64,000 bases of DNA from Pseudomonas azerbaijanoccidentalis (GTDB taxonomy: Bacteria > Pseudomonadota > Gammaproteobacteria > Pseudomonadales > Pseudomonadaceae): assembly GCF_019145495.1 (NCBI RefSeq), contig NZ_JAHSTU010000013.1, positions 62,001 through 126,000 on the forward strand, written 5' to 3'. Shown piece after piece: positions 35,460-44,334 of this stretch; position 1 is the stretch's first letter; every line of letters starts with the position of its first letter. The notes below the pieces were generated by a model, which worked only from the letters and a program-made list of their open reading frames with translations, was not told the DNA's origin and made no database searches. Made by a program: the position numbers and the translations under genes.

Positions 35460-36968
35460 ATGGCGCATAACGAAGCAGTCGACGTAGTACTGGTTGGGGC
35501 CGGCATCATGAGTGCCACCCTTGCAGTGCTGCTCAAAGAGCTCGACCCCGCGATCAAGCTGGAAGTCGTCGAGCTGATGGATTCCGGTGCCGCGGAGAGT
35601 TCCAACCCGTGGAACAACGCCGGTACCGGTCATGCCGGCCTGTGCGAGCTGAACTACACGCCGCAGGCTGCCGATGGCGCCGTCGACATCAAGAAGGCCG
35701 TGCACATCAACACCCAGTTCGAGGTGTCGAAGCAGTTTTGGTCGTACCTGACCAAAAAAGGCACGTTCGGCTCGTGCAAATCGTTTATCAGCCCGGTGCC
35801 ACACCTGAGCTTCGTGCAAGGCGACAGCGGCGTTTCCTTCCTCAGGGAACGCTTCAAGGTGCTGAGCAAGCACCACGCCTTCAATGACATGGAATACACC
35901 GAAGACAAGGCAACAATGGCAGAGTGGATGCCGTTGATGATGCCTGGTCGCGACCCTGGCGAAACCCTGGCCGCCACCCGCGTGATCAACGGCACCGACG
36001 TCAACTTCGGCGCCCTGACCAATCAGTTGCTCAAGCACCTGACCAGCGCACCCGATGCCCAGGTCAAGTACTGCAAGCGCGTGACCGGTCTCAAGCGCAA
36101 CAACGGTGGCTGGACTGTCAGCATCAAGGACGTCAACAGCGGCAACACCCGTGAAGTCGACGCCAAGTTCGTCTTCCTCGGCGCTGGCGGCGCGGCATTG
36201 CCGCTGCTGCAAGCCTCTGGCATCGAAGAGAGCAAAGGCTTCGGCGGCTTCCCGATCAGCGGCCAGTGGCTGCGTTGCGACAACCCGGAAGTGGTCAAGC
36301 ACCACCAGGCCAAGGTCTACAGCCAGGCGGCCGTAGGTTCGCCGCCGATGTCCGTGCCGCACCTGGACACCCGTGTTGTCGACGGCAAGAAATCCCTGCT
36401 GTTCGGACCTTACGCCGGTTTCACCACCAAGTTCCTCAAGCACGGTTCCTTCATGGACCTGCCGATGTCGGTTCGCACCGGCAACATCGGCCCGATGCTG
36501 GCCGTGGCGAAAAACAACATGGACCTGACCAAATATCTGGTCAGCGAAGTGATGCAGTCCATGGAGCAGCGCCTCGAGTCCCTGCGTCGTTTCTACCCTG
36601 AAGCGAAAGCCGAAGACTGGCGCCTTGAAGTGGCTGGGCAACGGGTGCAGATCATCAAGAAAGACCCGAAAAAAGGCGGCATCCTGCAATTCGGTACCGA
36701 ACTGGTTGCGGCCAAGGACGGTTCCCTTGCCGCCCTGCTCGGTGCTTCGCCAGGTGCTTCGGTAACCGTTTCGATCATGCTGGAACTGATCGAAAAATGC
36801 TTCCCGAACCAGGCCAAAGGCGAATGGGCTGCCAAACTGGCCGAAATCTTCCCGGCCCGCGAGAAAGTCCTGGAAACCGACGCAGTGCTGTATCGCAAGA
36901 TCAACACGCAGAACAACGTTGCTCTGGAGCTGGTTGAAGCCAGCAGCGAGACCGAAAGCTACGCTTGA
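35460..36968 (+). CDS. mqo: Malate:quinone oxidoreductase
   Basis: A 502-residue FAD enzyme that oxidises malate to oxaloacetate at the membrane and passes electrons to quinone. The dinucleotide motif VLVGAGIMSATL lies at about residues 10-21, and the family block SSNPWNNAGTGHAGLCE follows at about 47-63. GGAG lies ten bases before the ATG. A strong terminator follows. The neighbourhood with hpt-upp-uraA matches the order around mqoB in P. aeruginosa. Confidence 0.96.
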   Translation: MAHNEAVDVVLVGAGIMSATLAVLLKELDPAIKLEVVELMDSGAAESSNPWNNAGTGHAGLCELNYTPQAADGAVDIKKAVHINTQFEVSKQFWSYLTKKGTFGSCKSFISPVPHLSFVQGDSGVSFLRERFKVLSKHHAFNDMEYTEDKATMAEWMPLMMPGRDPGETLAATRVINGTDVNFGALTNQLLKHLTSAPDAQVKYCKRVTGLKRNNGGWTVSIKDVNSGNTREVDAKFVFLGAGGAALPLLQASGIEESKGFGGFPISGQWLRCDNPEVVKHHQAKVYSQAAVGSPPMSVPHLDTRVVDGKKSLLFGPYAGFTTKFLKHGSFMDLPMSVRTGNIGPMLAVAKNNMDLTKYLVSEVMQSMEQRLESLRRFYPEAKAEDWRLEVAGQRVQIIKKDPKKGGILQFGTELVAAKDGSLAALLGASPGASVTVSIMLELIEKCFPNQAKGEWAAKLAEIFPAREKVLETDAVLYRKINTQNNVALELVEASSETESYA

Positions 36969-36978
36969 TTCGGCCGCA

Positions 36979-37019
36979 TAAAAAACGCCCCGTCCTCATT
37001 GAGGGCGGGGCGTTTTTTT
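36979..37019 (+). terminator. Terminator after mqo
   Basis: AAAAAACGCCCCGTCCTC pairs, with one G-T pair, with GAGGGCGGGGCGTTTTTTT; four-base loop; T-run of seven. An A-run on the other side would allow it to act on the minus strand too. Confidence 0.94.
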
Positions 37020-37026
37020 ATGTCTT

Positions 37027-37110
37027 TAAAAGATCGCAGCCTTCGGCAGCTCCTACTTTGCAACCGCGTACCTACTGTAGGAGCTGCCGAAGGCTGCGAT
37101 CTTTTGATCT
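37027..37110. repeat. REPIN, family A
   Basis: Perfect-looking arms AAAAGATCGCAGCCTTCGGC and its complement around a short spacer. Its far end abuts the stop codon of the PA4642-type gene. Confidence 0.93.
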
Positions 37111-37397
37111 TAGCCGCGAGCTTTTTCGATCAGCTCGATGTAATCCGGCGCATTACGCTGATCCTTGATCAGGGCAACGAAGTCATTGCCGTGCTCGTCT
37201 TTGCCATCCACGTCGTAACCGGCCTCGACGAAGAACGTCAGGAAACGTTCGAAGTCATCGATACGCAGCCCACGGTAGGCCTTGATCAGTTTGTGCAAGG
37301 ACGGAGAAGTCGCGTCGACCGGTTCGAAATCGAGGAACAACTTGATCTGCTCATCGCCGATCTCGTCACCAATCACTTGTTTCTTATCTTTACGCAT
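37110..37397 (-). CDS. PA4642 family protein
   Basis: A 95-residue acidic cytoplasmic protein starting MRKDKKQVIGDEIGDEQIK. It matches the conserved pseudomonad PA4642 family, found at the same place near mqo in P. aeruginosa. The DVDGKDEHGND segment resembles an ankyrin-like turn, but no function is known. Confidence 0.8.
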   Translation of the reverse strand: MRKDKKQVIGDEIGDEQIKLFLDFEPVDATSPSLHKLIKAYRGLRIDDFERFLTFFVEAGYDVDGKDEHGNDFVALIKDQRNAPDYIELIEKARG

Positions 37398-37460
37398 TGC
37401 CGACTCCAGCTCGCAGACATTTCACGGGGCGGGCAGTTTACCCCTGCGCAGGCGCCGGGC

Positions 37461-37946
37461 TCAACGCGGACGAACAGCGCCGGTGTGCAGATCGGCCCAA
37501 ATATGGCCATTGACGTAGCTTAAAAACTGACAATACACCGTGTCATTGCGCAACAGATCGATCACCACGCGGTACTGCGCCAGCGGGTAATTGAGAGTGA
37601 GGGTCTTGGTTTTGTCGTCGTAGACCGGTTTTTTCAGGCTTTTACTTTCGCCATCGAAATTGACCAGCACCTGATTAATGGTCGCGCCCTTGTTCAAGGA
37701 TTTGCCCTTGAGGCGAACCATCAGCGGCGAGGTGACCGGGATCGGCTGCTGATTGGACTGGCGCTGACTGCCAACCACCACCGAATACTCGGTGACTTGC
37801 AACAGTTGTTGCTGCTCGGGCTCGGCATCACGCAGGGTCAGGTCATCCGGCGGCAAAAACTGCCCGTGCATAGGCGCAGGGGCGGCGGCCAGGGGCAGGC
37901 TGAGGGTCAGCAACAGGGCGGCGCAGCTGCGGATCAAAAGGCTCAT
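37461..37946 (-). CDS. Exported protein of unknown function (PA4641-like position)
   Basis: A 161-residue protein with a signal peptide (about residues 1-21, SLPLAAA) and a predicted beta-rich body. I do not recognise a domain. The ATG at 37946 has GGAG six bases upstream; a longer upstream frame runs through a REPIN and is rejected. It lies upstream of the PA4642-type gene on the same strand. Confidence 0.72.
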   Translation of the reverse strand: MSLLIRSCAALLLTLSLPLAAAPAPMHGQFLPPDDLTLRDAEPEQQQLLQVTEYSVVVGSQRQSNQQPIPVTSPLMVRLKGKSLNKGATINQVLVNFDGESKSLKKPVYDDKTKTLTLNYPLAQYRVVIDLLRNDTVYCQFLSYVNGHIWADLHTGAVRPR

Positions 37947-37993
37947 GACAGGCTCCGGAATCGGGGCCGAGCACTCTAGCATGGGTTTAAAAG

Positions 37994-38073
37994 CAAAAGA
38001 TCGCAGCCTTCGGCAGCTCCTAAAGGATGTATACCCATCCCATGTAGGAGCTGCCGAAGGCTGCGATCTTTTG
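37994..38073. repeat. REPIN, family A
   Basis: AAAAGATCGCAGCCTTCGGC and its inverted copy around about 25 bases. It lies between hpt and the exported protein gene, which are in tandem. Confidence 0.92.
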
Positions 38074-38085
38074 AGGTCGACGAGC

Positions 38086-38643
38086 TTACATACCTTTAAC
38101 GGCAAAAATCCCGTTGGCGTTACGCCAGTAGCCCTTGTAGTCCATGCCATAACCGAAGATGTAACGGTCAATGCATGGCAAACCGACGAAATCGGCCTTC
38201 AGGTCCGGACGCGCCTTGCGGTCGTGGTCCTTGTCGATCAGCACGGCCGTGTGCACTTTGCGGGCGCCGGCGTGTTTGCAGAAGTCGATGATCGCGCCCA
38301 GGGTGTGCCCTTCGTCGAGGATGTCGTCGATGATCAGCACGTCACGGTCGATGAACGACACTTCCGGCTTGGCTTTCCAGAACAGGTCGCCACCGCTGGT
38401 TTCGTTGCGATAACGGGTGGCGTGCAAGTAAGACGCTTCCAGCGGGAAGTGCAGGTAGGTGAGCAGCTTGCCGGAGAAAATCAGCCCGCCGTTCATCACG
38501 CAGAACACCACCGGGTTGCTGTCCGCCAGTTGATCGTTGATTTGTGCACCGACGCGGGCGATGGCCGCCTCGACTTCAGCTTCGGTGTACAGGCAGTCAG
38601 CCTCTCGCATGATTTGACGGATATGCTCGAGATCAGCGGACAT
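38086..38643 (-). CDS. hpt: Hypoxanthine-guanine phosphoribosyltransferase
   Basis: A 185-residue purine salvage enzyme that makes IMP or GMP from the free base and PRPP. The PRPP loop is LIIDDILDEGHTLG (about 102-115), and the C-terminal LPCIDRYIFGYG motif contacts the base. The ATG at 38643 has GGAG six bases upstream. It is divergent from upp across 165 bases, so pyrimidine and purine salvage share a promoter region. Confidence 0.94.
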   Translation of the reverse strand: MSADLEHIRQIMREADCLYTEAEVEAAIARVGAQINDQLADSNPVVFCVMNGGLIFSGKLLTYLHFPLEASYLHATRYRNETSGGDLFWKAKPEVSFIDRDVLIIDDILDEGHTLGAIIDFCKHAGARKVHTAVLIDKDHDRKARPDLKADFVGLPCIDRYIFGYGMDYKGYWRNANGIFAVKGM

Positions 38644-38808
38644 GGCGCTCTCCAAGGGGGGGACGGATTCGGAAAAGCGGGCAAAGGTACGCATCCCGAA
38701 CGGCCAGATCAAGCGTTTGTGGACTAACGTACTCTAATGTCTATAGGACAACACCCTCGGATAGATTAATCTAGGCCGGTTTTTTTGCCCGCCGCCGGAG
38801 CCTTTCCC

Positions 38809-39447
38809 ATGCCCATCCTCGAGATCCGCCACCCGCTGATCCGTCATAAACTTGGCCTGATGCGCCGCGCAGACATCAGCACCAAGAATTTCCGTGAGCT
38901 CGCTCAGGAAGTCGGTGCCCTGCTGACCTATGAAGCCACCAAAGACCTGCCGCTGGAATCCTACGATATCGAAGGCTGGTGCGGCACTGTGTCGGTCGAG
39001 AAAATCGCCGGCAAGAAAATTACCGTGGTGCCGATCCTGCGTGCCGGTATCGGCATGCTGGAAGGCGTGCTCAGCCTGATCCCGGGCGCCAAGGTCAGCG
39101 CCGTGGGCGTTGCCCGCAACGAAGAAACCCTGCAGGCCCATACGTACCTGGAAAAACTGGTTCCGGAAATCGACGAACGCCTGGCGATGATCATCGACCC
39201 GATGCTCGCCACCGGCAGCTCCATGGTTGCCACCATCGACCTGTTGAAAAAAGCCGGCTGCCGCGACATCCGCGCCATGGTGCTGGTCGCCGCCCCGGAA
39301 GGCATCGCCGCCGTCGAGAAAGCGCACCCGGACGTGACCATCTACACCGCTTCCATTGATCAAAAACTGAACGAACACGGTTACATCATCCCGGGCCTGG
39401 GCGATGCTGGCGACAAGATCTTCGGCACCAAGCAGAAGGACGCGTGA
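38809..39447 (+). CDS. upp: Uracil phosphoribosyltransferase
   Basis: A 212-residue enzyme that makes UMP from uracil and PRPP. The PRPP loop is MIIDPMLATGSS (about 128-139), and the C-terminal YIIPGLGDAGDK binds uracil. The ATG at 38809 has GGAG eight bases upstream. It is followed three bases later by uraA, forming a uracil uptake and salvage operon. Confidence 0.96.
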   Translation: MPILEIRHPLIRHKLGLMRRADISTKNFRELAQEVGALLTYEATKDLPLESYDIEGWCGTVSVEKIAGKKITVVPILRAGIGMLEGVLSLIPGAKVSAVGVARNEETLQAHTYLEKLVPEIDERLAMIIDPMLATGSSMVATIDLLKKAGCRDIRAMVLVAAPEGIAAVEKAHPDVTIYTASIDQKLNEHGYIIPGLGDAGDKIFGTKQKDA

Positions 39448-39449
39448 GC

Positions 39450-40724
39450 ATGCAGCAAGAGTTCAACGATCCGCTCTGGCGCACGGTGCTGTCTGGCGCA
39501 CAGATGCTGTTCGTGGCTTTCGGCGCCCTGGTGTTGATGCCGCTGATTACCGGCCTCGATCCTAACGTGGCGCTGTTTACCGCCGGTCTCGGGACGATTC
39601 TGTTCCAGATCGTCACCGGGCGTCAGGTGCCGGTGTTCCTGGCGTCGAGTTTTGCCTTCATCACCCCGATCATTCTCGCCAAGGGCCAGTTCGGCCTGGC
39701 CGCGACCATGGGCGGCGTGATGGCGGCCGGCTTCGTCTATACCTTCCTCGGCCTGGCCGTGAAGATCAAAGGCACCGGCTTCATCGATCGCCTGCTGCCA
39801 CCGGTGGTGATTGGTCCGGTGATCATCTCCATCGGCCTGGCCATGGCGCCGATTGCCGCCAACATGGCGATGGGCAAGGCTGGCGACGGTAGCGAGCTGA
39901 TTCATTATCAGACCGCGATGCTGATCTCGATGCCGGCGTTGCTGACCACCCTGATCGTCGCGGTGTTCGGCAAAGGCATTTTCCGCCTGGTACCGATCAT
40001 CTCCGGCGTGCTGGTAGGTTTTGGCATGGCGTTTTACTTCGGCGTGGTCGACACGGCGAAGATTGCCGCTGCACCGTGGTTTGCCATCCCGCACTTCACC
40101 GCGCCGGAGTTCAACTGGCAGGCAATTCTGTTTATCGTTCCGGTGGCCCTGGCCCCGGCCATCGAGCACATCGGCGGCGTGATTGCCGTGGGTAGCGTGA
40201 CCGGTCGTGATTACCTGAAGAAGCCCGGCCTGCACCGCACCCTGCTGGGTGACGGCATTGCTACCACCGCCGCTGGCCTGTTCGGCGGCCCCCCCAACAC
40301 CACCTACGCCGAAGTCACCGGCGCGGTGATGCTGACCAAGAACTACAACCCGAAAATCATGACCTGGGCGGCGATCTTCGCCATCAGCCTGGCGTTCATC
40401 GGCAAGTTCGGCGCCCTGCTGCAAAGCATTCCGGTGCCGGTAATGGGCGGGATTTTGTGTCTGCTGTTCGGTTCGATTGCAGCGGTGGGGATGAACACGC
40501 TGATCCGCCACAAGATCGATCTGGGCGAGGCGCGCAATCTGGTGATTGTGTCGGTGACCCTGGTGTTCGGGATTGGCGGTGTGCTGGTTGGCACCGGCAC
40601 CGGACCGGATGACTTCGGCCTCAAAGGCATTGCGCTGTGCGCGGTGGTGGCGATTGCGCTGAACCTGATCCTGCCGGGCAATGACAGCTGGAAGCACAAG
40701 AAGGCGGATGAGCCGCTGCTGTAA
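39450..40724 (+). CDS. uraA: Uracil permease (NCS2 family)
   Basis: A 424-residue inner-membrane uracil:proton symporter with about 14 helices. NCS2 motifs are visible: the APAIEHIGG block (about 231-239) and the GGPPNTTYAE motif (about 275-284). Substrate assignment rests on the operon with upp. The ATG at 39450 is preferred; a GTG at 39444 overlapping the upp stop is possible. Confidence 0.93.
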   Translation: MQQEFNDPLWRTVLSGAQMLFVAFGALVLMPLITGLDPNVALFTAGLGTILFQIVTGRQVPVFLASSFAFITPIILAKGQFGLAATMGGVMAAGFVYTFLGLAVKIKGTGFIDRLLPPVVIGPVIISIGLAMAPIAANMAMGKAGDGSELIHYQTAMLISMPALLTTLIVAVFGKGIFRLVPIISGVLVGFGMAFYFGVVDTAKIAAAPWFAIPHFTAPEFNWQAILFIVPVALAPAIEHIGGVIAVGSVTGRDYLKKPGLHRTLLGDGIATTAAGLFGGPPNTTYAEVTGAVMLTKNYNPKIMTWAAIFAISLAFIGKFGALLQSIPVPVMGGILCLLFGSIAAVGMNTLIRHKIDLGEARNLVIVSVTLVFGIGGVLVGTGTGPDDFGLKGIALCAVVAIALNLILPGNDSWKHKKADEPLL

Positions 40725-40753
40725 TGCTTCAAGATCTTTGTTGTTAATCAAAC

Positions 40754-40855
40754 AGCTTTCGCGAGCAAGCCCGCTCCCACATTAGATATTCGGTGTAAGA
40801 AAATTTTGTGTTCGACATCGATCAAATGTGGGAGCGGGCTTGCTCGCGAAGCTTT
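40754..40855. repeat. REPIN, family B, long perfect arms
   Basis: AGCTTTCGCGAGCAAGCCCG...CCACAT and its inverted copy, arms of about 28 bases with one mismatch or bulge, around 45 bases. It covers the hemH stop codon edge and sits between the convergent uraA and hemH. Confidence 0.93.
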
Positions 40856-41880
40856 TAAAGCGCCAACGGCGCCCTTTCACACAACACACTCAACGCCTGC
40901 GCCCAACGCGGGTCATCGTTGAGACACGGCACCAGCACCAACTCCTCCCCGCCCGCTTCGCGGAACTGCTCCTTGCCGCGATCACCAATCTCTTCCAGCG
41001 TCTCGATGCAATCGGCCACGAATGCCGGGCACATCACCAACAGCTTCTTCACACCCGACTTGGCCAACGCCTCAAGACGCACTTCGGTGTAGGGCTCGAT
41101 CCATTTGGCGCGCCCCAGGCGCGACTGGAACGACACCGACCACTTGCCATCAGGCAGGCCCATACGTTTGGCAAATTCGGATGCCGTGCGCAGGCATTGG
41201 GCGCGGTAGCAGGTCATCAATACTTCTGGCGAAGCGTTCTGGCAGCAATTCTCGCCTTTGAAGCAATGGTGACCGGTAGGGTCGATCTTGGTCAGGTGCC
41301 GCTCCGGCAAACCATGAAAACTCAGCAACAAATGATCGTAATCCTGTTGCAGATAGGGTTTGGCCGTGGCCACCAGCGCGTCGAGATATTCCGGCTGATC
41401 GTAGAACGGCTGAAGCACCGACAATTGCAGGTCGAGCTTTTTTTCGCGCACGACGCGCCGGGCTTCTTCGATCACCGTGGTGGTGGTGCTGTCGGCGAAC
41501 TGTGGATAAAGCGGCGCGAGCGTGATGCGTTTGTTCCCCGCCGCCACCAGACGCAGTAGCGTCGTCTCAATGGACGGCTCACCGTAACGCATCGCCAGCT
41601 CGACCGGGCCGTGACGCCACTGTGAGGTCATCGCCTGCTGCAGACGACGGCTGAGCACCACCAGCGGCGAGCCCTCGTCCCACCAGATCGACGCGTAAGC
41701 ATGGGCCGACTGCTCGGGACGCTTGATCAGGATCAGCGACACCAGCAAACGCCGCACCGGCCATGGCAGGTCGATCACGTAAGGGTCCATCAGAAACTGA
41801 TTGAGGTAACGGCGCACATCCGCCACCGAAGTGGAGGCCGGTGAGCCCAGGTTGACCAGAAGCAACGCGTGATCGGTCAT
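40855..41880 (-). CDS. hemH: Ferrochelatase
   Basis: A 341-residue enzyme that inserts Fe2+ into protoporphyrin IX, the last step of haem synthesis. The conserved block LLLSFHGLPERH (active-site His) lies at about 187-198, and CPAFVADCIETLEEI near 270-284. Several cysteines (GENCCQNAS) lie in the middle. AGGAC lies just before the ATG at 41880. It is downstream of the yfcH-like gene on the same strand, 13 bases apart. Confidence 0.95.
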   Translation of the reverse strand: MTDHALLLVNLGSPASTSVADVRRYLNQFLMDPYVIDLPWPVRRLLVSLILIKRPEQSAHAYASIWWDEGSPLVVLSRRLQQAMTSQWRHGPVELAMRYGEPSIETTLLRLVAAGNKRITLAPLYPQFADSTTTTVIEEARRVVREKKLDLQLSVLQPFYDQPEYLDALVATAKPYLQQDYDHLLLSFHGLPERHLTKIDPTGHHCFKGENCCQNASPEVLMTCYRAQCLRTASEFAKRMGLPDGKWSVSFQSRLGRAKWIEPYTEVRLEALAKSGVKKLLVMCPAFVADCIETLEEIGDRGKEQFREAGGEELVLVPCLNDDPRWAQALSVLCERAPLAL

Positions 41881-41893
41881 GCAACGTCCTATT

Positions 41894-42796
41894 TCAGAGG
41901 CGGCTGGAGAGATCTTCCAGGGCCGCACGCAAATCAGTGAACTGGAATGTGAATCCCGCTTCAAGCAAACGCACTGGCGTGGCTCGCTGACCACCCAGCA
42001 ACAACAATGACAACTCGCCCAAACCTACCTTCAACGCAAAGGCCGGCATCGGCATGAACGCCGGGCGATGCAACACGCTGCCCAGGGTCTTGGCAAATTC
42101 GCGATTGCGCACCGGCTTCGGTGCGCAGGCATTATATGGACCGTTGGCTCCATTGCGATGCAGAAGAAAATCAATCAAGGCGATTTGGTCGTTGATATGA
42201 ATCCACGGCATCCATTGCCGACCATTGCCAATCGGCCCGCCCAGCCCGAGTTTGAACGGCAGCAGCAGGCGCGACAAAAAGCCGCCCTCGGCCGACAACA
42301 CCAACCCGGTGCGAACGAGGATCACCCGAATCCCCAAGGCCTCTGCACGCTGCGCGGTTTCTTCCCAGGCGATGCACAGCTGGCTGGCGAAGTCGTCGAT
42401 CACTGGCGGCGAGTCTTCGGTGAGTTCGCGTTCACCGCCGTCGCCGTACCATCCGACCGCCGAACCGGAAATCAGCACGGCCGGTTTCTGCTCACGGCTT
42501 TCGAGCCAGGCCAGCAAGGTTTCGGTCAGCTTGATCCGGCTGCTCCACAACAAGGCTTTGCGTTTGTGGGTCCACAGCCGATCGGCAATCGGCGCCCCGG
42601 CAAGATTGATGATTGCGTCCACCGGTTCCTGCCCGATGTCTTCGAGTCGGGCGACACCACGTACCTGGGCGCCGCATATTTTCGCGACTTTCGCGGGCGT
42701 CCGGCTCCAGACCGTCAGGTGATGACCCTGACTCAACCAGTATCGACAAAGCTGACGTCCTATCAAACCAGTACCGCCGGTCAGCAATATGTGCAT
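41894..42796 (-). CDS. TIGR01777 family NAD-dependent epimerase/SDR protein (YfcH-like)
   Basis: A 300-residue extended SDR. The NAD(P)-binding motif TGGTGLIG lies at residues 6-13, INLAGAPIADRLW at about 63-75, and the active-site region SAVGWYGDGGE near 111-121. The C-terminal DUF1731 domain ends the protein. YfcH relatives are linked to cell division or nucleoside-sugar chemistry, without a proven substrate. Same strand as hemH. Confidence 0.87.
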   Translation of the reverse strand: MHILLTGGTGLIGRQLCRYWLSQGHHLTVWSRTPAKVAKICGAQVRGVARLEDIGQEPVDAIINLAGAPIADRLWTHKRKALLWSSRIKLTETLLAWLESREQKPAVLISGSAVGWYGDGGERELTEDSPPVIDDFASQLCIAWEETAQRAEALGIRVILVRTGLVLSAEGGFLSRLLLPFKLGLGGPIGNGRQWMPWIHINDQIALIDFLLHRNGANGPYNACAPKPVRNREFAKTLGSVLHRPAFMPMPAFALKVGLGELSLLLLGGQRATPVRLLEAGFTFQFTDLRAALEDLSSRL

Positions 42797-42939
42797 GACT
42801 TCTTCCTCGCGTGGCGTTTTACCGTGATGACTAGTCTATTTTTATAAGCAAGGGATCTTTGATATCGGGCAGGCTCTGTGTTTAACAATAGGCCAAGCTG
42901 TCAGAACGAGAACGCTAAAAGTTATACCAAAAAACAACA

Positions 42940-42974
42940 TTGTACAGGTTTCAACCCCGGCGTAGTCTGTACAG
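42940..42974 (+). promoter_or_regulatory. TGTACAG box pair upstream of the FAD protein
   Basis: TTGTACAG at 42940-42947 and CTGTACAG at 42967-42974, 27 bases apart, 20 bases before the start codon of the first gene of the light-response island. The same boxes occur before rudS, so a common regulator, probably the MerR/LitR-like protein at 45294, is likely. The boxes may overlap a promoter; I cannot place it firmly. Confidence 0.62.
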
Positions 42975-42993
42975 AAAGGTAAACGAGGCCCTT

Positions 42994-43980
42994 ATGACTG
43001 TACCTATCGCAATCATCGGCACCGGCATCGCCGGACTCTCAGCCGCACAAGCCCTGACTGATCTGGGGCATGTCGTGCAACTTTTTGATAAAAGCCGCGG
43101 CAGTGGCGGACGCATGTCGAGCAAGCGCAGTGATGCGGGTGCGCTGGACATGGGCGCGCAATATTTCACGGCCCGCGACCGCCGCTTCGTCACGGAAGTG
43201 CAGCGCTGGCAAGCCAACGGCTGGGTGGCCGAGTGGACGCCACAGCTGTACACCTTCCATGGCGGCCAGCTCAATCTGTCACCGGACGAGCAGACCCGCT
43301 GGGTCGGCACGCCCCGCATGAGCGCCATTACCCGGGCGTTGCTCGGCGATCTTGAAGTGCACTTCGCCTGCCGGATCACCGAGGTCTATCGCGGCGAAGA
43401 ACACTGGCACCTGCAGGATGCCGAAGGCTTTACCCACGGCCCCTTCAGTCACGTCGTCATTGCCACGCCGGCGCCACAAGCGACGGCGTTGCTGGCCTCC
43501 GCGCCGAAACTCGCGGGCGCCGCTGCCGGGGTGAAAATGGACCCGACCTGGGCCATCGCCCTGGCGTTTGAAACGCCGCTGGAAACGCCCATGGAAGGCT
43601 GCTTCGTGCAGGACAGCCCGCTCGACTGGCTGGCTCGCAACCGCAGCAAACCGGGGCGCGACAACACGCTCGACACTTGGGTGTTGCATGCCACCAGCGC
43701 CTGGAGCCGCCAACACATCGACCTGTCGAAAGAAGCCGTGATCGAGCAACTGCACGGTGCTTTCGCCGAGTTGCTGCATGACTCCATGCCCGCGCCCACC
43801 TTCAGCATGGCCCACCGCTGGCTCTACGCCCGCCCCGCCAGCAGCCATGAATGGGGCACGCTGGCCGATGCCGACCTGGGTTTGTATGCGTGTGGCGACT
43901 GGTGCTTGTCAGGTCGCGTCGAAGGCGCCTGGCTCAGTGGCCAGGAAGCCGCTCGCCGCCTGCATGAGCACTTGCAGTGA
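42994..43980 (+). CDS. NAD(P)/FAD-dependent oxidoreductase (renalase/amine oxidase-like)
   Basis: A 328-residue flavoprotein with the FAD motif IIGTGIAGLSAA (about 6-17) and the GG doublet SGGRMSSK (about 40-47). C-terminal GDWCLSGRVEGAWLSG closes the FAD site. It resembles the renalase-like group of COG3380. The substrate is unknown. The ATG at 42994 has GAGG upstream. It overlaps the next gene by four bases (GTGA) and opens the light-response island. Confidence 0.87.
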   Translation: MTVPIAIIGTGIAGLSAAQALTDLGHVVQLFDKSRGSGGRMSSKRSDAGALDMGAQYFTARDRRFVTEVQRWQANGWVAEWTPQLYTFHGGQLNLSPDEQTRWVGTPRMSAITRALLGDLEVHFACRITEVYRGEEHWHLQDAEGFTHGPFSHVVIATPAPQATALLASAPKLAGAAAGVKMDPTWAIALAFETPLETPMEGCFVQDSPLDWLARNRSKPGRDNTLDTWVLHATSAWSRQHIDLSKEAVIEQLHGAFAELLHDSMPAPTFSMAHRWLYARPASSHEWGTLADADLGLYACGDWCLSGRVEGAWLSGQEAARRLHEHLQ

Positions 43981-44192
43981 ACCGCATCAATCCGAGCAAA
44001 TTGCTGCTGTCGAAATGGACAGCAGCCCACCCGCAAAACCGCGAAAAACATTTTCTGGTCACCGAATTGCTCCGCAACGAGGAAGACTCGGTCATAGGCG
44101 TTGAATTGCAGGCGGTGCTGACCAAGCGCATTCAGTTGCTCGATTGGAAGTCCTTGAAAGACAGTGAAGCCTGGCAGCACGGCTGGCGCTAA
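43977..44192 (+). CDS. TIGR02450 family Trp-rich protein
   Basis: A 71-residue protein with the TIGR02450 pattern NPSKLLLSKWTA near the start and the later REKHFLVTELLR block; Trp residues sit at positions about 14, 57 and 66-70. Function unknown. The GTG start overlaps the stop of the FAD gene. Such proteins often sit near photolyase genes. Confidence 0.83.
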   Translation: MNRINPSKLLLSKWTAAHPQNREKHFLVTELLRNEEDSVIGVELQAVLTKRIQLLDWKSLKDSEAWQHGWR

Positions 44193-44249
44193 TACCGCTC
44201 GAAGTGAACACCTCAGCGCTCACCCTCCGCCAAAACCTATACAAATAAT

Positions 44250-44312
44250 TTGACTTGTACAGCTTCGAATCTATGATGAACCTACGTTGTACAGATAAAA
44301 CAATCTGTACAG
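44250..44312 (+). promoter_or_regulatory. Promoter and TGTACAG boxes upstream of rudS
   Basis: TTGACT (44250-44255) and TATGAT (44272-44277) with a 16-base spacer look like a sigma-70 promoter. A TTGTACAG box (44255-44262) overlaps the end of the -35. Two further boxes, TTGTACAG at 44287-44294 and CTGTACAG at 44305-44312, lie downstream. This placing fits repression by the MerR/LitR-like regulator that is relieved by light. Confidence 0.68.
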
Positions 44313-44334
44313 GTTTTGGATTCGAGGTACTCCG

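Noticed and set aside
40754..40855. Ordinary terminator between uraA and hemH
   Set aside because: The hairpin carries family B REP arms and no proper T-run; it may help termination but is better called a REPIN.
44287..44312. LexA (SOS) box upstream of rudS
   Set aside because: A LexA site needs CTGT-N8-ACAG; the motifs here are separate TGTACAG units at other spacings, repeated before a second gene.
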